From the NCBI GenBank assembly GCA_934445035.1, contig CAKSDI010000001.1:390605-454604 (forward strand): a stretch of 64,000 nt of DNA, given 5' to 3'. The translations under genes and the position numbers were made by a program. Numbering within the stretch: position 1 is the first letter of the stretch; each line of letters begins with the position of its first letter. Below the pieces are notes generated by a model. The model was not told the origin of the DNA. It was given only the letters and a program-made list of their open reading frames with translations, and did not search any database. The DNA is from an uncultured Eubacteriales bacterium. Lineage in GTDB: Bacteria > Bacillota > Clostridia > Oscillospirales > Acutalibacteraceae. Below are positions 7,780-16,567 of this stretch, one piece after another.

Positions 7780-8316
7780 ATGAAAAAACTATTTTGCACA
7801 CTCATTGTTGTCCTTACTCTTCTATCTCTTGCCGCCTGCGGAAGTGAGAAAGATAAAGGGACTGCCACAACCGATAAGCAGACATCGAATTCATCTGTTT
7901 CACAAAGTCAACCTACAGAAAAGGAATCGGAATCCAAGCCTACGACTTCTAAACCGGAGCAAAGCGCAGACGGCATTGATGTAGACCTGACGAAGCTCAG
8001 CAGCACAATGGTTTATTCCGAGGTTTACAATATGATGGTTTCTCCCGATAACTACACCGGAAAAACCGTTAAAATGAACGGTGCTTTTGCGTATTACGAA
8101 GATCCGGAAACAAAGAAGCAATACTTTGCCTGTATCATTGCCGATGCAACGGCCTGCTGCTCACAGGGACTTGAATTTATTTTGACCGGCGAGCATACCT
8201 ATCCGAACGATTATCCGGAGTTGTACTCTGATATAACCGTCACGGGAACCTTTGAAACTTATGAAGAAAACGGTTATAACTATTGCCGACTTGTAAATGC
8301 AGAGTTTTCAAATTAA
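7780..8316 (+). CDS. Lipoprotein of unknown function ending the zinc cluster
   Basis: A 178-residue lipoprotein with the signal peptide and lipobox LAAC at about 17-20. A Ser/Thr/Glu/Lys-rich linker follows to about residue 60. The globular domain of roughly 115 residues (VYSEVYNMM to the end) has alternating beta strands and looks like a small OB-type fold, with the motif DATACCSQGLEF carrying adjacent cysteines. I do not recognise a named family. The start ATG follows GAGGTG. It is 64 bases after the COG0523 gene and before a terminator, so it is likely the last gene of the zinc operon. A periplasm-side metal role is only suggested by context. Confidence 0.7.
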   Translation: MKKLFCTLIVVLTLLSLAACGSEKDKGTATTDKQTSNSSVSQSQPTEKESESKPTTSKPEQSADGIDVDLTKLSSTMVYSEVYNMMVSPDNYTGKTVKMNGAFAYYEDPETKKQYFACIIADATACCSQGLEFILTGEHTYPNDYPELYSDITVTGTFETYEENGYNYCRLVNAEFSN

Positions 8317-8403
8317 ATGTTCAAAGCCGACGGATGATTTGACTTCTGTACTTTCTTTAGTGAGGTATGACAAAAGGCGATAGACTTTACAACAGAAAGA
8401 AAA

Positions 8404-8438
8404 AGGCCGCTGTGTGCTCACGGCGGTCTTTTCTGTAT
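8404..8438 (+). terminator. Rho-independent terminator after the zinc cluster
   Basis: The stem GGCCGCTGTG / CACGGCGGTC (one G-U pair and one internal mismatch) with loop TGCT is followed by TTTTCT. It lies about 90 bases after the lipoprotein stop. The rest of 8317-8579 has no gene I can support. Confidence 0.7.
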
Positions 8439-8518
8439 ATCGAGATAACCTCAGTTATTGTTTTTCTTTCTGCTTGTTATTGCTTTTCAGTTGGGTAGTT
8501 CACTTTCTCCTTCCATCA

Positions 8519-8537
8519 TGACAGGTGGCACCTGTCA
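8519..8537. repeat. Perfect 19-bp palindrome at the end of the conjugative backbone
   Basis: TGACAGGTG-G-CACCTGTCA is a perfect inverted repeat with 9-bp arms and a one-base centre. It lies between the + strand zinc cluster and the last - strand gene of the element. There is no T-run, so it is not a usual terminator. It could be a protein-binding site or part of an element boundary. Confidence 0.5.
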
Positions 8538-8579
8538 CCAAATGGCCGCAGTTGCCCCTTGGCGGAGAATTTTGCTTTT

Positions 8580-8840
8580 TTACTCCGCTTTCAGCCGAAA
8601 CAGCAGACTACTTTTGCCGCCTTTCTTGCGGTATCGCTGCTCGGTTTCAAGGAGCCCTGCTTTTTTGAGGTCACGGATTCCGCGGCGAACGGTGGACGCC
8701 GAGAGCTTGAGATCGGCGGCTATGGTCGGGATGGCAGGCCAACACTCGTTATTCTCGTTCGTTCTGTCTGCAAGATAGATATATACCGCAACGGCTCTGT
8801 GCGGCAGTTCGGTGCGGTAAAGGAAATCAAGACGGCTCAT
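8580..8840 (-). CDS. Small winged-helix/HTH DNA-binding protein
   Basis: An 86-residue protein made almost entirely of one DNA-binding domain: WPAIPTIAADLKLSASTVRRGIRDLKKAGLLETEQRYRKKG. This is the HTH_36-type helix-turn-helix followed by a basic wing. Similar domains occur in replication initiator A proteins and small regulators of clostridial conjugative elements. It overlaps the end of the VirD4 gene by 14 bases and is the last gene of the long - strand block. Its function, whether replication after excision or regulation, cannot be decided from sequence. Confidence 0.7.
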   Translation of the reverse strand: MSRLDFLYRTELPHRAVAVYIYLADRTNENNECWPAIPTIAADLKLSASTVRRGIRDLKKAGLLETEQRYRKKGGKSSLLFRLKAE

Positions 8841-10800
8841 TGCTTTGCGCCTCCGTTTCGGTTAAGTCTTTTATAATCTCTGCTTCCGTTATGTCGGGAG
8901 CAGTTTCTTTTTTCGGCGGCGAGGTACGGATGGTCTTGCCGCCTCGCTTTTCGCCCTTGGGCGGAGTCCATTGCGGTTCGTTCTTTGGGCTGTCCTGCTG
9001 TGCCTGACCGCCGCCGTCCGAGCTGCTCGGAGCAGGCGTTTCCTCTGTCCACTCCAGCGGATACTTTTCGAGGATGCCGTCCTGAATTTCTTTCTTGTCG
9101 GCATACTTGACCTCACGGTTGCCTTGGTCGGGTACGACGTATGGATGTTCGTCGTCAAACTCAATACCCCATTTGAAGAACAGCTTGAGGTGTACTCTCA
9201 TAGGATGCACGCCCGTTTTCATGACGATAAAGTCGCCCTTGGGCAAGGACTTGAGTTCGTCCGGCGTAAGCAGTGGGCGCTCTATCATTTGGAGCGACTG
9301 TGACGGATCGTTTTTACTTCTGCTGACAGATCCACTCATGACCGTGCGGCTGCCGAGTGCCGTTGAAAGCGTTTCGGCCGAGCTGCTGTTGGGAGCAAAG
9401 CCGCCGAAGATGGTATCTTGCGTATTGTCCACGATAATTTCCGCACCTTCCTTGCCGTAATTCTTTTCAAGTTGGGCGAATGATTGGATGATGGGAACGA
9501 TCTGTAAGCGCCTTGAACGGGAGGCGGAGAACATCATTTCCGCACTTTCTATCTTTGGCAGCGTTCCGAACTCATCGCAGAAGAACACACAGCGGTTTTT
9601 GAGCTTGCCGCCATTTTCATCGGCAACGGCAAGTATCTCTCGGTAGAGCTGTTGAATAATCAGTGAAATCATAAAGAAGGTATTTGGATTTTCCTCCGGC
9701 ATGATTACAAAGATAGCCGATTTTTGATTGCAGAAGGTTTCGGCATCTATCTCGGTGTCAAAGCACAGGAGCTGTTCTAATTCGGTATCAAGGAATGCGT
9801 TGAGCCTCGACAGAGCCGTACTCATAACGCTTGCCATACTCTGCTCGGCGGTGTTCAGTGCCGCCCCCGCAAACCATTTTGCCTTATGCTCATTCGGGAG
9901 CAGTTCCATGAGCTGCTGAAACTGATTCTTTCCCTTTTTCTTTGACGGTGCAAGTAACTCTTGGATGACCTTGAACACCGACACGATGTGCCGTTTCTCC
10001 GGCGCACAGAATTCCGCTACCAACAGAATGGTTGCGGTCAATAAGCCCTCAGCTGCGTCATAGAAGTATGCGTTTTGACCGAAGGATGCGGCGTCCATGC
10101 CGGAGAGGATAATGGTCTTAGATATGATTTTCGCGTATTTCTCGGCTTTCGCCTTGTAGACGATTTGGTCGGGATGATTTGCATATAGGTCGGTGTACTT
10201 GTTGACAAGGTAAAGGATATTGTTGCCGTTACTGCGCGTGGGATTTCGCAAGTCAATGACCGAAACCTTGTAGCCGTAGTCCTTGGCGATGTTACCGTAG
10301 TTACGCATGACATCGCCCTTGGTATCGGTAGAGAGGAAGGACATTCCCGATGCACAGGCGTATTCAATGCAGGGGTACAGCCAAAAGGCGGTCTTGCCGA
10401 CACCAGCTGCACCGATCATCAGCACATGGACATCTCCGGTGTCTATCATGGCGGTGGTGCTGTGCTTGCCGCCCTTGCACCCGACTACGATGCCCTGCGG
10501 CAGAGCTTCCTCGGTCGGCTCGGTCTTTTTTCGGAGCAGTTTTCTCGGTGCTATCGCCGTCATGGTAGGCGTTTGATTTTGCTTTGCCTGCTTACGCCAT
10601 TTCTTTGGGGTGAACGGGATGTGGCGGTAGGCCTTTCTGATTTCCGCTTTGTTTGCCCACCGAGCCGTTCCGTGCTGACCGTCGCCGACCGTTTTGCTCT
10701 TTATATTGTTTAGGTTATAGATGTGGGCAATCAGCGTAATCGCACCGAGAACGGCAAACATAACTGCGGCAACGGTGATTAAAGCTGCAATGTTTGGCAT
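8827..10800 (-). CDS. virD4: VirD4/TraG-family type IV coupling protein
   Basis: A 657-residue ATPase that brings the relaxase-DNA complex to the mating channel at the inner membrane. A single N-terminal membrane helix covers about residues 5-28. Walker A is GAAGVGKT at about 130-137, and the Walker B region is RCVFFCDEFGTLPKIES. The TraG/TraD core (WLYPCIEY, STDTKGDV, APNSSSAETLS) is intact. The C-terminus is a long Pro/Glu/Lys-rich tail. The start overlaps the end of the Toprim gene by 22 bases. It reads as a full-length, functional coupling protein of the Tn1549/CTn class. Confidence 0.93.
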   Translation of the reverse strand: MPNIAALITVAAVMFAVLGAITLIAHIYNLNNIKSKTVGDGQHGTARWANKAEIRKAYRHIPFTPKKWRKQAKQNQTPTMTAIAPRKLLRKKTEPTEEALPQGIVVGCKGGKHSTTAMIDTGDVHVLMIGAAGVGKTAFWLYPCIEYACASGMSFLSTDTKGDVMRNYGNIAKDYGYKVSVIDLRNPTRSNGNNILYLVNKYTDLYANHPDQIVYKAKAEKYAKIISKTIILSGMDAASFGQNAYFYDAAEGLLTATILLVAEFCAPEKRHIVSVFKVIQELLAPSKKKGKNQFQQLMELLPNEHKAKWFAGAALNTAEQSMASVMSTALSRLNAFLDTELEQLLCFDTEIDAETFCNQKSAIFVIMPEENPNTFFMISLIIQQLYREILAVADENGGKLKNRCVFFCDEFGTLPKIESAEMMFSASRSRRLQIVPIIQSFAQLEKNYGKEGAEIIVDNTQDTIFGGFAPNSSSAETLSTALGSRTVMSGSVSRSKNDPSQSLQMIERPLLTPDELKSLPKGDFIVMKTGVHPMRVHLKLFFKWGIEFDDEHPYVVPDQGNREVKYADKKEIQDGILEKYPLEWTEETPAPSSSDGGGQAQQDSPKNEPQWTPPKGEKRGGKTIRTSPPKKETAPDITEAEIIKDLTETEAQSNEPS

Positions 10801-11744
10801 ACTTCTTCCTCGCTTTCATCTTGGGGTGAAGAAAACTCCGCACGGATGTGCGGAGCATTGCCACCGGATGCCAGCCGGTCCTCGTTCCAATCTTTTAATG
10901 ATGGGACAAGGATTTCGTGTTTTATGCCCTGTATAAAGAGCTTGTCGGATATTCTCTTGTTAGCCGCCTGACCTGCGGCATCGTTATCCATACAAAGATA
11001 GACGGTGTCGATATTGGGATTCGCTTTCAGCATTTGGAACAGCACCTGATCCCCGACACAGCAGGCGGCGGCATAGCTGTGGCTTCGCCAACTCTCCTTG
11101 TGCAGAGAAATAAAGGACAGCATATCTATGGGAGCCTCAAAGAGATAGAGTGTGTTGTCCGTTCCGGTCCAGTGGAAGCTGTAACGGGGATCGCAGCTTT
11201 CCGCATTGCCTTTGTAGGTGCTCTCACTGCCTGTTCCTCGCTTGTGTGCGTGACGGGCAATGCCGTGTTCATCGTAACCGACAAACACGGCGTTGTGGTA
11301 GTCGGCGGATTCGTAGACCATTCCCTTATGCACAAAGGCGGACAGCACCTCTCGGTCTATCCCTCGGCGGTTAAGCAGATAGGCATATACTCGCCGCATA
11401 TTATCATTCTGCGGCGGAAGAGTGAACGGCTTCGGCGGCTCTCGCTTGACCGGCTCAGCTTGCGGAAGTGCGCCGCCGTTATTGCCGAGCAGGAAATTGA
11501 CGGCTTGCGGAAAGTCCATGTTATAAAATCTGCGGACGAAGTCAACGGCGTCGCCACCGATGCGTTCGTATTGATGAAACCACAGGTTTCCTCTGACCGT
11601 TACCTTTTCCGAGCCGTCACGCCACACATATTCCTTGCCGGAGCGTTTTAAGTGTTCCCCCTGACTTTGCAGGAGGGATACAAGGTCTGTCTGCCGAGCA
11701 GCTTCCTTTTGCTCGGCTGTAAAGTGAATATATTCGGTTGACAT
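10779..11744 (-). CDS. Toprim-domain (DUF3991-type) primase-like protein
   Basis: A 321-residue protein. The N-terminal part (residues about 10-85) resembles a CHC2-like DNA-binding segment but lacks the zinc cysteines; GNLWFHQYERIGGDAVDFVRRFYNMDFPQAVNFLL is typical. A DUF3991-like linker follows. The Toprim domain has the catalytic Glu in YLFEAPIDMLSF and the DxD in YLCMDNDAAGQ. Such proteins travel with relaxases in Firmicutes elements and probably prime or process the transferred strand. It lies between the relaxase and VirD4 genes with short or overlapping junctions. Confidence 0.85.
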   Translation of the reverse strand: MSTEYIHFTAEQKEAARQTDLVSLLQSQGEHLKRSGKEYVWRDGSEKVTVRGNLWFHQYERIGGDAVDFVRRFYNMDFPQAVNFLLGNNGGALPQAEPVKREPPKPFTLPPQNDNMRRVYAYLLNRRGIDREVLSAFVHKGMVYESADYHNAVFVGYDEHGIARHAHKRGTGSESTYKGNAESCDPRYSFHWTGTDNTLYLFEAPIDMLSFISLHKESWRSHSYAAACCVGDQVLFQMLKANPNIDTVYLCMDNDAAGQAANKRISDKLFIQGIKHEILVPSLKDWNEDRLASGGNAPHIRAEFSSPQDESEEEVCQTLQL

Positions 11745-11758
11745 GATTTCTCCTTTCT

Positions 11759-13969
11759 TTATTGCTTGAGTCCGTGAGCCTGTTTTTTATCCTCAATTTT
11801 TCTCCGCAACTTACGGTCAATGCTGTGTTCTCTGTTTTTGCGTTCATCATCCAAGCGGTTTTGGATGATACGAGCCATGTGTCCGAGCAGACGGAGCGAG
11901 GCAAGCGCCGCCGTCCAGTTTCCGTTGACACGAATGCTGTGGATGAGCTGTGCGGCATATTGATTGCCATGCTCAGCGGCAAGATGAAGATAATACATCG
12001 CCTTATCTGTATCTCTCGGTATGTCTTTACCGTAGAGATAGATTTTTCCGAGTTGGTATTCGGCGAAGTCATTTCCGTTCTCGGCGGCTATCTGAAAACT
12101 GCGGATGGCTTTTTGAATGTCTTTGACCTCGTCCTCGGTCAGATAAATTTTGCCTGCAAGGTACGCTGCATAGGGATTTTTCTGTGCGGCGGCACGGTCA
12201 AGCCATTCTGCGGCTTTCTTTATATCTTTCGGTATAACTTCGCCTTTGTATAACAGCCTGCCGAGGATAAACTGTGCCGGAGCAAAGTTTCTTGATGCCG
12301 ACAGATTCAGCAGGCGCACGGCTTCGTCAATATTTTGAGCGAGAATATCTCCGTCAAGATATGCCTTGCCGAGAGTGTACGCTGCATATTTATTTTCTTG
12401 CTCTGCGGAACGGCTCAGCAGGCTCTCGGCTCGTTCGGTATCTCTTTCTATGTCCTCGCCTTTAAGCAGAACTTTGCCGAGCAGATATTCGGCGTATTGG
12501 TTATCGTCCTGCACGGCGCTTTCGAGCCAATGCAAAGCGTGGAGCATTTGTTTCGGCACATCCTCGCCACGCAAATACAATTTACCGAGCATATATTTTG
12601 CAACGGTGTAGCCTTGCTTGGCGGATTTGGTGAGATACTCCACAGCCTTTTTCGGATCGTAGTGTTCGCCGTCACGGTCGAGCATGAATTTTGCTGCACG
12701 GTACTGCGACCACTTGTTGCCCTTGTCAGCGTCTGCAACCGTTCTTTCGTATTCATCCATAGGCGGAGGCGGCGGATCGGTGCTTTCGGTTTCCTCGGCG
12801 GTCGGCTCACAGTCCGGCTCTGTCGGCTCGTCTGTTTTCTCAACCTCGTCTGTCGGCAGATTGAGTTTCATCGCCTCGGCTATCACAATGTTTTTCACGG
12901 ATTTGAATTCCTTGTTTTGCGACAGCGGTATTCGTTCCGTTTTGCTTTCACTGTACACCTTGTGTGCGGTTTCTTTTGACTCATACCATAAGTCATAGAG
13001 AGCTGCAATGCGTTCGTCCTTGCCGAGTTCGTCAACGATGCTGTTGATGATTTCCTTGATATCCTTACGCAGATAGCCGTACTGCTTTTTGCCGTTGGTC
13101 ACAGCCAACCTCTTGGCAAGTGCCTGCAACAGATCCTCCACCTGTGGATTGTCATAGGTGCCGCCGTTTATCTTGGCGATGAGCTCGGCGAGTACCTCAC
13201 GGCTCTGCACCTTGAGTGCGTCACGGTGTTCGGTCTGCTTTTTATATTCGCAGAGCAAGTCCTGTGCGAATATATCCTTGGCGAAGGATGAGCGCAATGT
13301 CATCAGACCTTTTTCCGAGAGGTAACCTTCGTTCGGATTTGTCGAGTAAGCTATCAAGTGAATATGCGGATGGTGGCTTTCGTTGTGGAATGCGGCAAAC
13401 CAACGGAGATTGCTCATGGGTATCCGCAGGTTTTCGGAGAGCGTTTGCGTTTGCGATCGGAGCATATCCCGCCATCGGTTGCCGTTATCATAGCCGAGTC
13501 GCTCGGCATCCTCACGGCGAAGAGATACGATTGCTGTCCACACATTTCCCGTATGCGCATTGAGTTCATCGGATACCTTTTGCAGATCCACCGCCACGCC
13601 GTCATCGGTAAAGAGTCCGTGAGAGCCGAAGCGTTCCGCACGGGGACGGGTGGCGATGTAGTCGGCATAGGTTGTGGTGTGCATCATTTCATCGGCGTTT
13701 TCTTCAAGCATTCGGGTAATAAATTCCGAAGCCGCACCGACAGTTTTATCCTTGAGGTAGTCCTCATACTCCAACGATGATTTGCTGTCGGGAAAGTCCG
13801 AGAGGATTTTCTTTATCAGTTGATTTTGCTTAGTCGTTGCCGGAGCATTTCTTTTTGACTTATCTATCTTTTCAACTCCCTCACGGGTAGCAATGTATTC
13901 CGCATAGCCGCCGAAGTGATTTCGCTCATCGGGCTTCAGATATTTGAATTTCGTAATAAGCCTTGCCAT
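11759..13969 (-). CDS. MobP-type relaxase with C-terminal Sel1-like repeats
   Basis: A 736-residue relaxase that nicks oriT and stays on the 5' end. The start MARLITKFKYLKP is typical of the MobP3/MobL type. The metal-binding histidine triad appears as HNESHHPHIHLIAYS at about 195-209. After an acidic, Pro-rich hinge near 385-410, about seven Sel1-like (TPR-like) repeats run from about 415 to 680; each carries A.Y.LGK.YL.G and ends in an alanine helix. The C-terminus is basic. Sel1 repeats normally bind proteins, so this tail may dock VirD4 or the channel. It starts four bases after the MobC-like gene ends. Confidence 0.9.
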   Translation of the reverse strand: MARLITKFKYLKPDERNHFGGYAEYIATREGVEKIDKSKRNAPATTKQNQLIKKILSDFPDSKSSLEYEDYLKDKTVGAASEFITRMLEENADEMMHTTTYADYIATRPRAERFGSHGLFTDDGVAVDLQKVSDELNAHTGNVWTAIVSLRREDAERLGYDNGNRWRDMLRSQTQTLSENLRIPMSNLRWFAAFHNESHHPHIHLIAYSTNPNEGYLSEKGLMTLRSSFAKDIFAQDLLCEYKKQTEHRDALKVQSREVLAELIAKINGGTYDNPQVEDLLQALAKRLAVTNGKKQYGYLRKDIKEIINSIVDELGKDERIAALYDLWYESKETAHKVYSESKTERIPLSQNKEFKSVKNIVIAEAMKLNLPTDEVEKTDEPTEPDCEPTAEETESTDPPPPPMDEYERTVADADKGNKWSQYRAAKFMLDRDGEHYDPKKAVEYLTKSAKQGYTVAKYMLGKLYLRGEDVPKQMLHALHWLESAVQDDNQYAEYLLGKVLLKGEDIERDTERAESLLSRSAEQENKYAAYTLGKAYLDGDILAQNIDEAVRLLNLSASRNFAPAQFILGRLLYKGEVIPKDIKKAAEWLDRAAAQKNPYAAYLAGKIYLTEDEVKDIQKAIRSFQIAAENGNDFAEYQLGKIYLYGKDIPRDTDKAMYYLHLAAEHGNQYAAQLIHSIRVNGNWTAALASLRLLGHMARIIQNRLDDERKNREHSIDRKLRRKIEDKKQAHGLKQ

Positions 13970-13972
13970 GCG

Positions 13973-14380
13973 TTATCCCTTCTGCCAATCGTTTGCGTCC
14001 TTGAAAGTAAAGTTGCCGTTCAGCCTTTTTACTTCTTTTACGCATTCGCCCTTGAGCCGTTCGAGAGTAATATCGTCGATGTCGCTGTTTGCCGCTACCA
14101 CATTCATTGTGACGGCGAGTTCCACCGCCATCTTGAAAAGCAATCGACAGATGCGGTTGTCGCTCTCGGCAACAATACTTTTCATAGAGGACAGCATTGC
14201 GTTCGGCAGCATGGAGCGCTGATCCTTGGCAGTGAGGTGGTCGATATAGAACTGCACCGCCTTTTCTATGAATTCGGATTTACTGCGGCAATCATCTGCG
14301 GTGTAGAGCTGCCCGATTTTATCGAGCGTTTCGGGATAGAGCCACAGTGCAAATTTGCGTTTGTTTTTCGGCGTCGGCAC
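13973..14380 (-). CDS. MobC-like relaxosome accessory protein (ribbon-helix-helix)
   Basis: A 135-residue basic protein whose N-terminus, KRKFALWLYPETLDKIGQLYTADDCRSKSEFIEKAVQFYIDHL, matches a ribbon-helix-helix DNA-binding fold. The rest is helical. Genes of this type sit just upstream of relaxases and bind oriT to help strand separation. It precedes the relaxase by a few bases and follows the 360-bp non-coding region proposed as oriT. The name MobC is by analogy; the sequence alone shows the DNA-binding fold and the position. Confidence 0.75.
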   Translation of the reverse strand: MPTPKNKRKFALWLYPETLDKIGQLYTADDCRSKSEFIEKAVQFYIDHLTAKDQRSMLPNAMLSSMKSIVAESDNRICRLLFKMAVELAVTMNVVAANSDIDDITLERLKGECVKEVKRLNGNFTFKDANDWQKG

Positions 14381-14743
14381 TCAAATCATCTCCTTTTTCT
14401 GCCGTATTTTTCACTCAAAAACAGCAACCCCTAAATCAGCGAGGCTGAAATTCGAGCAACCCCGAAAGGTCGGTTTTCTCTGCAGCCTCCAAAAGCCCTG
14501 CAAAGCCTTATGCGGTCGGCGTTGCCGTCCGCTGTGTCCTACGAGGGGAAAGCAAGGCAACCCCTCGCTTTCTCCTGCTTATTTTCGTACCGACTGCCGA
14601 CTTCGGCACAAAAGGTGCGAAAACCGTTCCAAACGGCTCTTTGCTTTCGCAGGGCTTGGTTTGGCTTGGTTTACCCGCTGTGGGGCTGTATCTCGCCACA
14701 CGGGGCGGCACAGGGGCTGACACGGCGATCTTTGACAGCAATA
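14381..14743. other. Candidate origin of transfer (oriT), non-coding
   Basis: A 363-bp gap in an otherwise dense gene block, directly upstream of the MobC-like and relaxase genes. It has several inverted repeats: CGAGGGG (14542-14548) with CCCCTCG (14561-14567); TGCCGA-CT-TCGGCA (14595-14608); CCGTT-CCA-AACGG. It also has three direct copies of GCAACCCC at 14424, 14456 and 14557. Frames crossing it show no recognisable protein. Position and repeat content fit oriT; the nick site cannot be placed by eye. Confidence 0.55.
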
Positions 14744-15016
14744 TCAATGCCGCTCATTTACGCTCACCTCACTGACTTCCGTATGCTCTGATTTCTGTGG
14801 CTTTGGTTTTCTCGGCTTCGGGGCAACAGAGAGAGAAGTGGTGCCGGAGCGCATATCAATAAATTCACGCACACCCGCGGGCACGGTTTTTCCGTAAAGC
14901 ACATCGAGCGCTCTTTCGAGTTCTGCTTCGGTAGAAGTACCTTTCTGTGAAAGATAAAGGACAAGGGCGGATGCCTTGTCCTCGTCAAATGAGATATTGA
15001 AAGTTGTCTTTTTCAT
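14744..15016 (-). CDS. Small conserved element protein (DUF6103-like)
   Basis: A 90-residue protein beginning MKKTTFNISFDEDKASALVLYLSQ. The first 60 residues look like a ribbon-helix-helix-type fold with a KGTSTEAELERALDVLYGKTVPAGVREFIDMR helical part, then a basic Pro/Lys tail. I recall similar proteins (DUF6103) near relaxases in clostridial conjugative elements, but the exact family is from memory. It lies between the pentapeptide protein and the candidate oriT, so it may be part of the relaxosome. Confidence 0.65.
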   Translation of the reverse strand: MKKTTFNISFDEDKASALVLYLSQKGTSTEAELERALDVLYGKTVPAGVREFIDMRSGTTSLSVAPKPRKPKPQKSEHTEVSEVSVNERH

Positions 15017-15034
15017 ATTGTGCTTTCCTTTCTG

Positions 15035-16105
15035 TTACATAATCAGCTCGGGATCAAAGCCGTCTCGCCGCCAATCCTCACGGTCTGAATTACATCCGCG
15101 CATATTGATTTCCGCGTAATCGTCAAGGCCATAGAAGTTCGTGCCGTCAGTACAACAGTTTTGAAAACTGCCGTGTTCCATATTGCATTCAATTATTACG
15201 GCATTACTTAAATCGCTGTGAGTATAAACACCGCCCGACATCTTGCACCCTGAAAAGACCGTGTTCTTGAATTCGCATTCTTCTGCGGTGACATCTTCGA
15301 GGTTACAGTTTTCAAACCGCGTGTCATTGACAACGGAAAAATTGAGTTCCGCGCCTCGCAGGTCAGTATTCGCAAACCTCGCGTTATCCATAGCAACATT
15401 CATCATATTTTTATGTGCAAGGTTTAGTCCCTGCACAAAACAGTTTGAAAAATCGGCTTGTATACCACCTGCATCGTTAAGCCATAAGGTGTGCTTGGCA
15501 AGCATGACATCCGCTTCTTCCTGCGTCAGTGTTCGGCGTGAATCAGCCTGCTGTATATATTCATCTTTTACAGTGCAGAGCATATAGCCACCATCGAAAT
15601 CAACGCTTTCAATTTCCGGTCTGTCTTTCAGTGCTACATACAGCAATTCCTCGCTGAATCCTGCACCTCTAAACTTGTTTCGTAATTCATCGGTATTGAT
15701 GCTGTATTTTTTATTACTGCAATCGATTACTTCTCGAACTATACGGTCTGCCGTTATTGCGGTTTCGCGCACAGCGTTTTCAAGGCTCGGATACTGAACA
15801 GCGATAGCAAGCTGTTTGGCGTTAGGAATATGGGCAGTGTATCGGGCGTAGTCATAACCCTCTGTGTCAATGATAAAGCCGTCTTTATGTCCTTCTCTTA
15901 TGAGCAGCAAGCACGGTATACCGTCGGGTAAATACTCATGCTTCTCGGCGTTAAACTCTCGGAGAAAATCATAGTATCCAAGAGGATTGGAAACGAATTC
16001 GGTATATTCAGAAGGCGTCAGTTTTACTACTTTTTCAATCTGACACAGAGGCAGATTGAAATCCGTTTGTTTACACTTTAAGTCCGCTTTTATAACCATG
16101 GGCAT
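15035..16105 (-). CDS. Pentapeptide-repeat protein with an N-terminal mobile-element domain
   Basis: A 356-residue protein in two parts. Residues 1 to about 115 (KADLKCKQTDFNLPLCQIEK, LTPSEYTEF, YDFLREFN) resemble the DUF6329-type domain of clostridial elements, followed by a helical linker. From about 215 to 340 runs a pentapeptide-repeat helix (ADFSN CFVQG LNLAH, ANTDL RGAEL, FENCN LEDVT). Such helices can mimic DNA and protect or inhibit gyrase (Qnr, MfpA), but many have unknown roles. It ends DPELIM, one of the Met-terminated proteins of the element. DNA mimicry would fit the anti-restriction theme but is inference. Confidence 0.75.
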   Translation of the reverse strand: MPMVIKADLKCKQTDFNLPLCQIEKVVKLTPSEYTEFVSNPLGYYDFLREFNAEKHEYLPDGIPCLLLIREGHKDGFIIDTEGYDYARYTAHIPNAKQLAIAVQYPSLENAVRETAITADRIVREVIDCSNKKYSINTDELRNKFRGAGFSEELLYVALKDRPEIESVDFDGGYMLCTVKDEYIQQADSRRTLTQEEADVMLAKHTLWLNDAGGIQADFSNCFVQGLNLAHKNMMNVAMDNARFANTDLRGAELNFSVVNDTRFENCNLEDVTAEECEFKNTVFSGCKMSGGVYTHSDLSNAVIIECNMEHGSFQNCCTDGTNFYGLDDYAEINMRGCNSDREDWRRDGFDPELIM

Positions 16106-16111
16106 TCTCCT

Positions 16112-16489
16112 TTACATAGACAGAGCCTGCGTTTCGTCCTCGTCGGAGGATTCATTCGCAGGCTCATGGTTGTGTTCTGCTTTGTGGTCGTCGTAGAGGT
16201 TACAGCCGAGGACGGAGAACAAGCTCACCGGGTCGCTCTGACACTGTGGGCAGTACCTCAGATGGCAAGTCATTTCGATGGCGTCCTCGGTCATAATGAG
16301 TTCGTTGATTTCCTCTCTCTGCCGTAATTCTTTTTCGAGCAGCTTTGCGCTTTCGTTACTGTCGGTGATCTCTGCACCAAAGTGGTGGTGCAGCTCGTCA
16401 TAGGAAACTGACCAATAACAGTTATCGGAATTATCACAGCACTGCCGAACGGCATAATCGGCAAGCCGCCTGATTTTACTTTTATCCAT
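16112..16489 (-). CDS. Unknown element protein with Cys/His motifs and an acidic Met-terminated tail
   Basis: A 125-residue protein of no family I recognise. The N-terminal half is helical (MDKSKIRRLADYAVRQCCDN). A possible metal site is CHLRYCPQCQ near residues 80-90. The C-terminus is acidic and ends SSDEDETQALSM. The start ATG at 16489 follows AAAGGA; the open frame extends further upstream but crosses a terminator, so the longer form is rejected. It lies six bases before the pentapeptide gene. Confidence 0.65.
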   Translation of the reverse strand: MDKSKIRRLADYAVRQCCDNSDNCYWSVSYDELHHHFGAEITDSNESAKLLEKELRQREEINELIMTEDAIEMTCHLRYCPQCQSDPVSLFSVLGCNLYDDHKAEHNHEPANESSDEDETQALSM

Positions 16490-16567
16490 ATAGACCGTTC
16501 CTTTCTGTGATTTTATGTTTGCGTTTTCTTTTACAATCATGTTTCTCATCGCCTCCGAAAATAAGAA

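Noticed and set aside
8529..8541. GTCACCAA near 8534 as a match to the duplicated tRNA fragment
   Set aside because: Eight bases only, inside a palindrome with another explanation.
8560..8567. TGGCGGAG near the left end of the backbone as a possible attachment repeat of the tRNA 3' end
   Set aside because: Only eight bases match the tRNA end (43408-43415); that is too short to call an att site.
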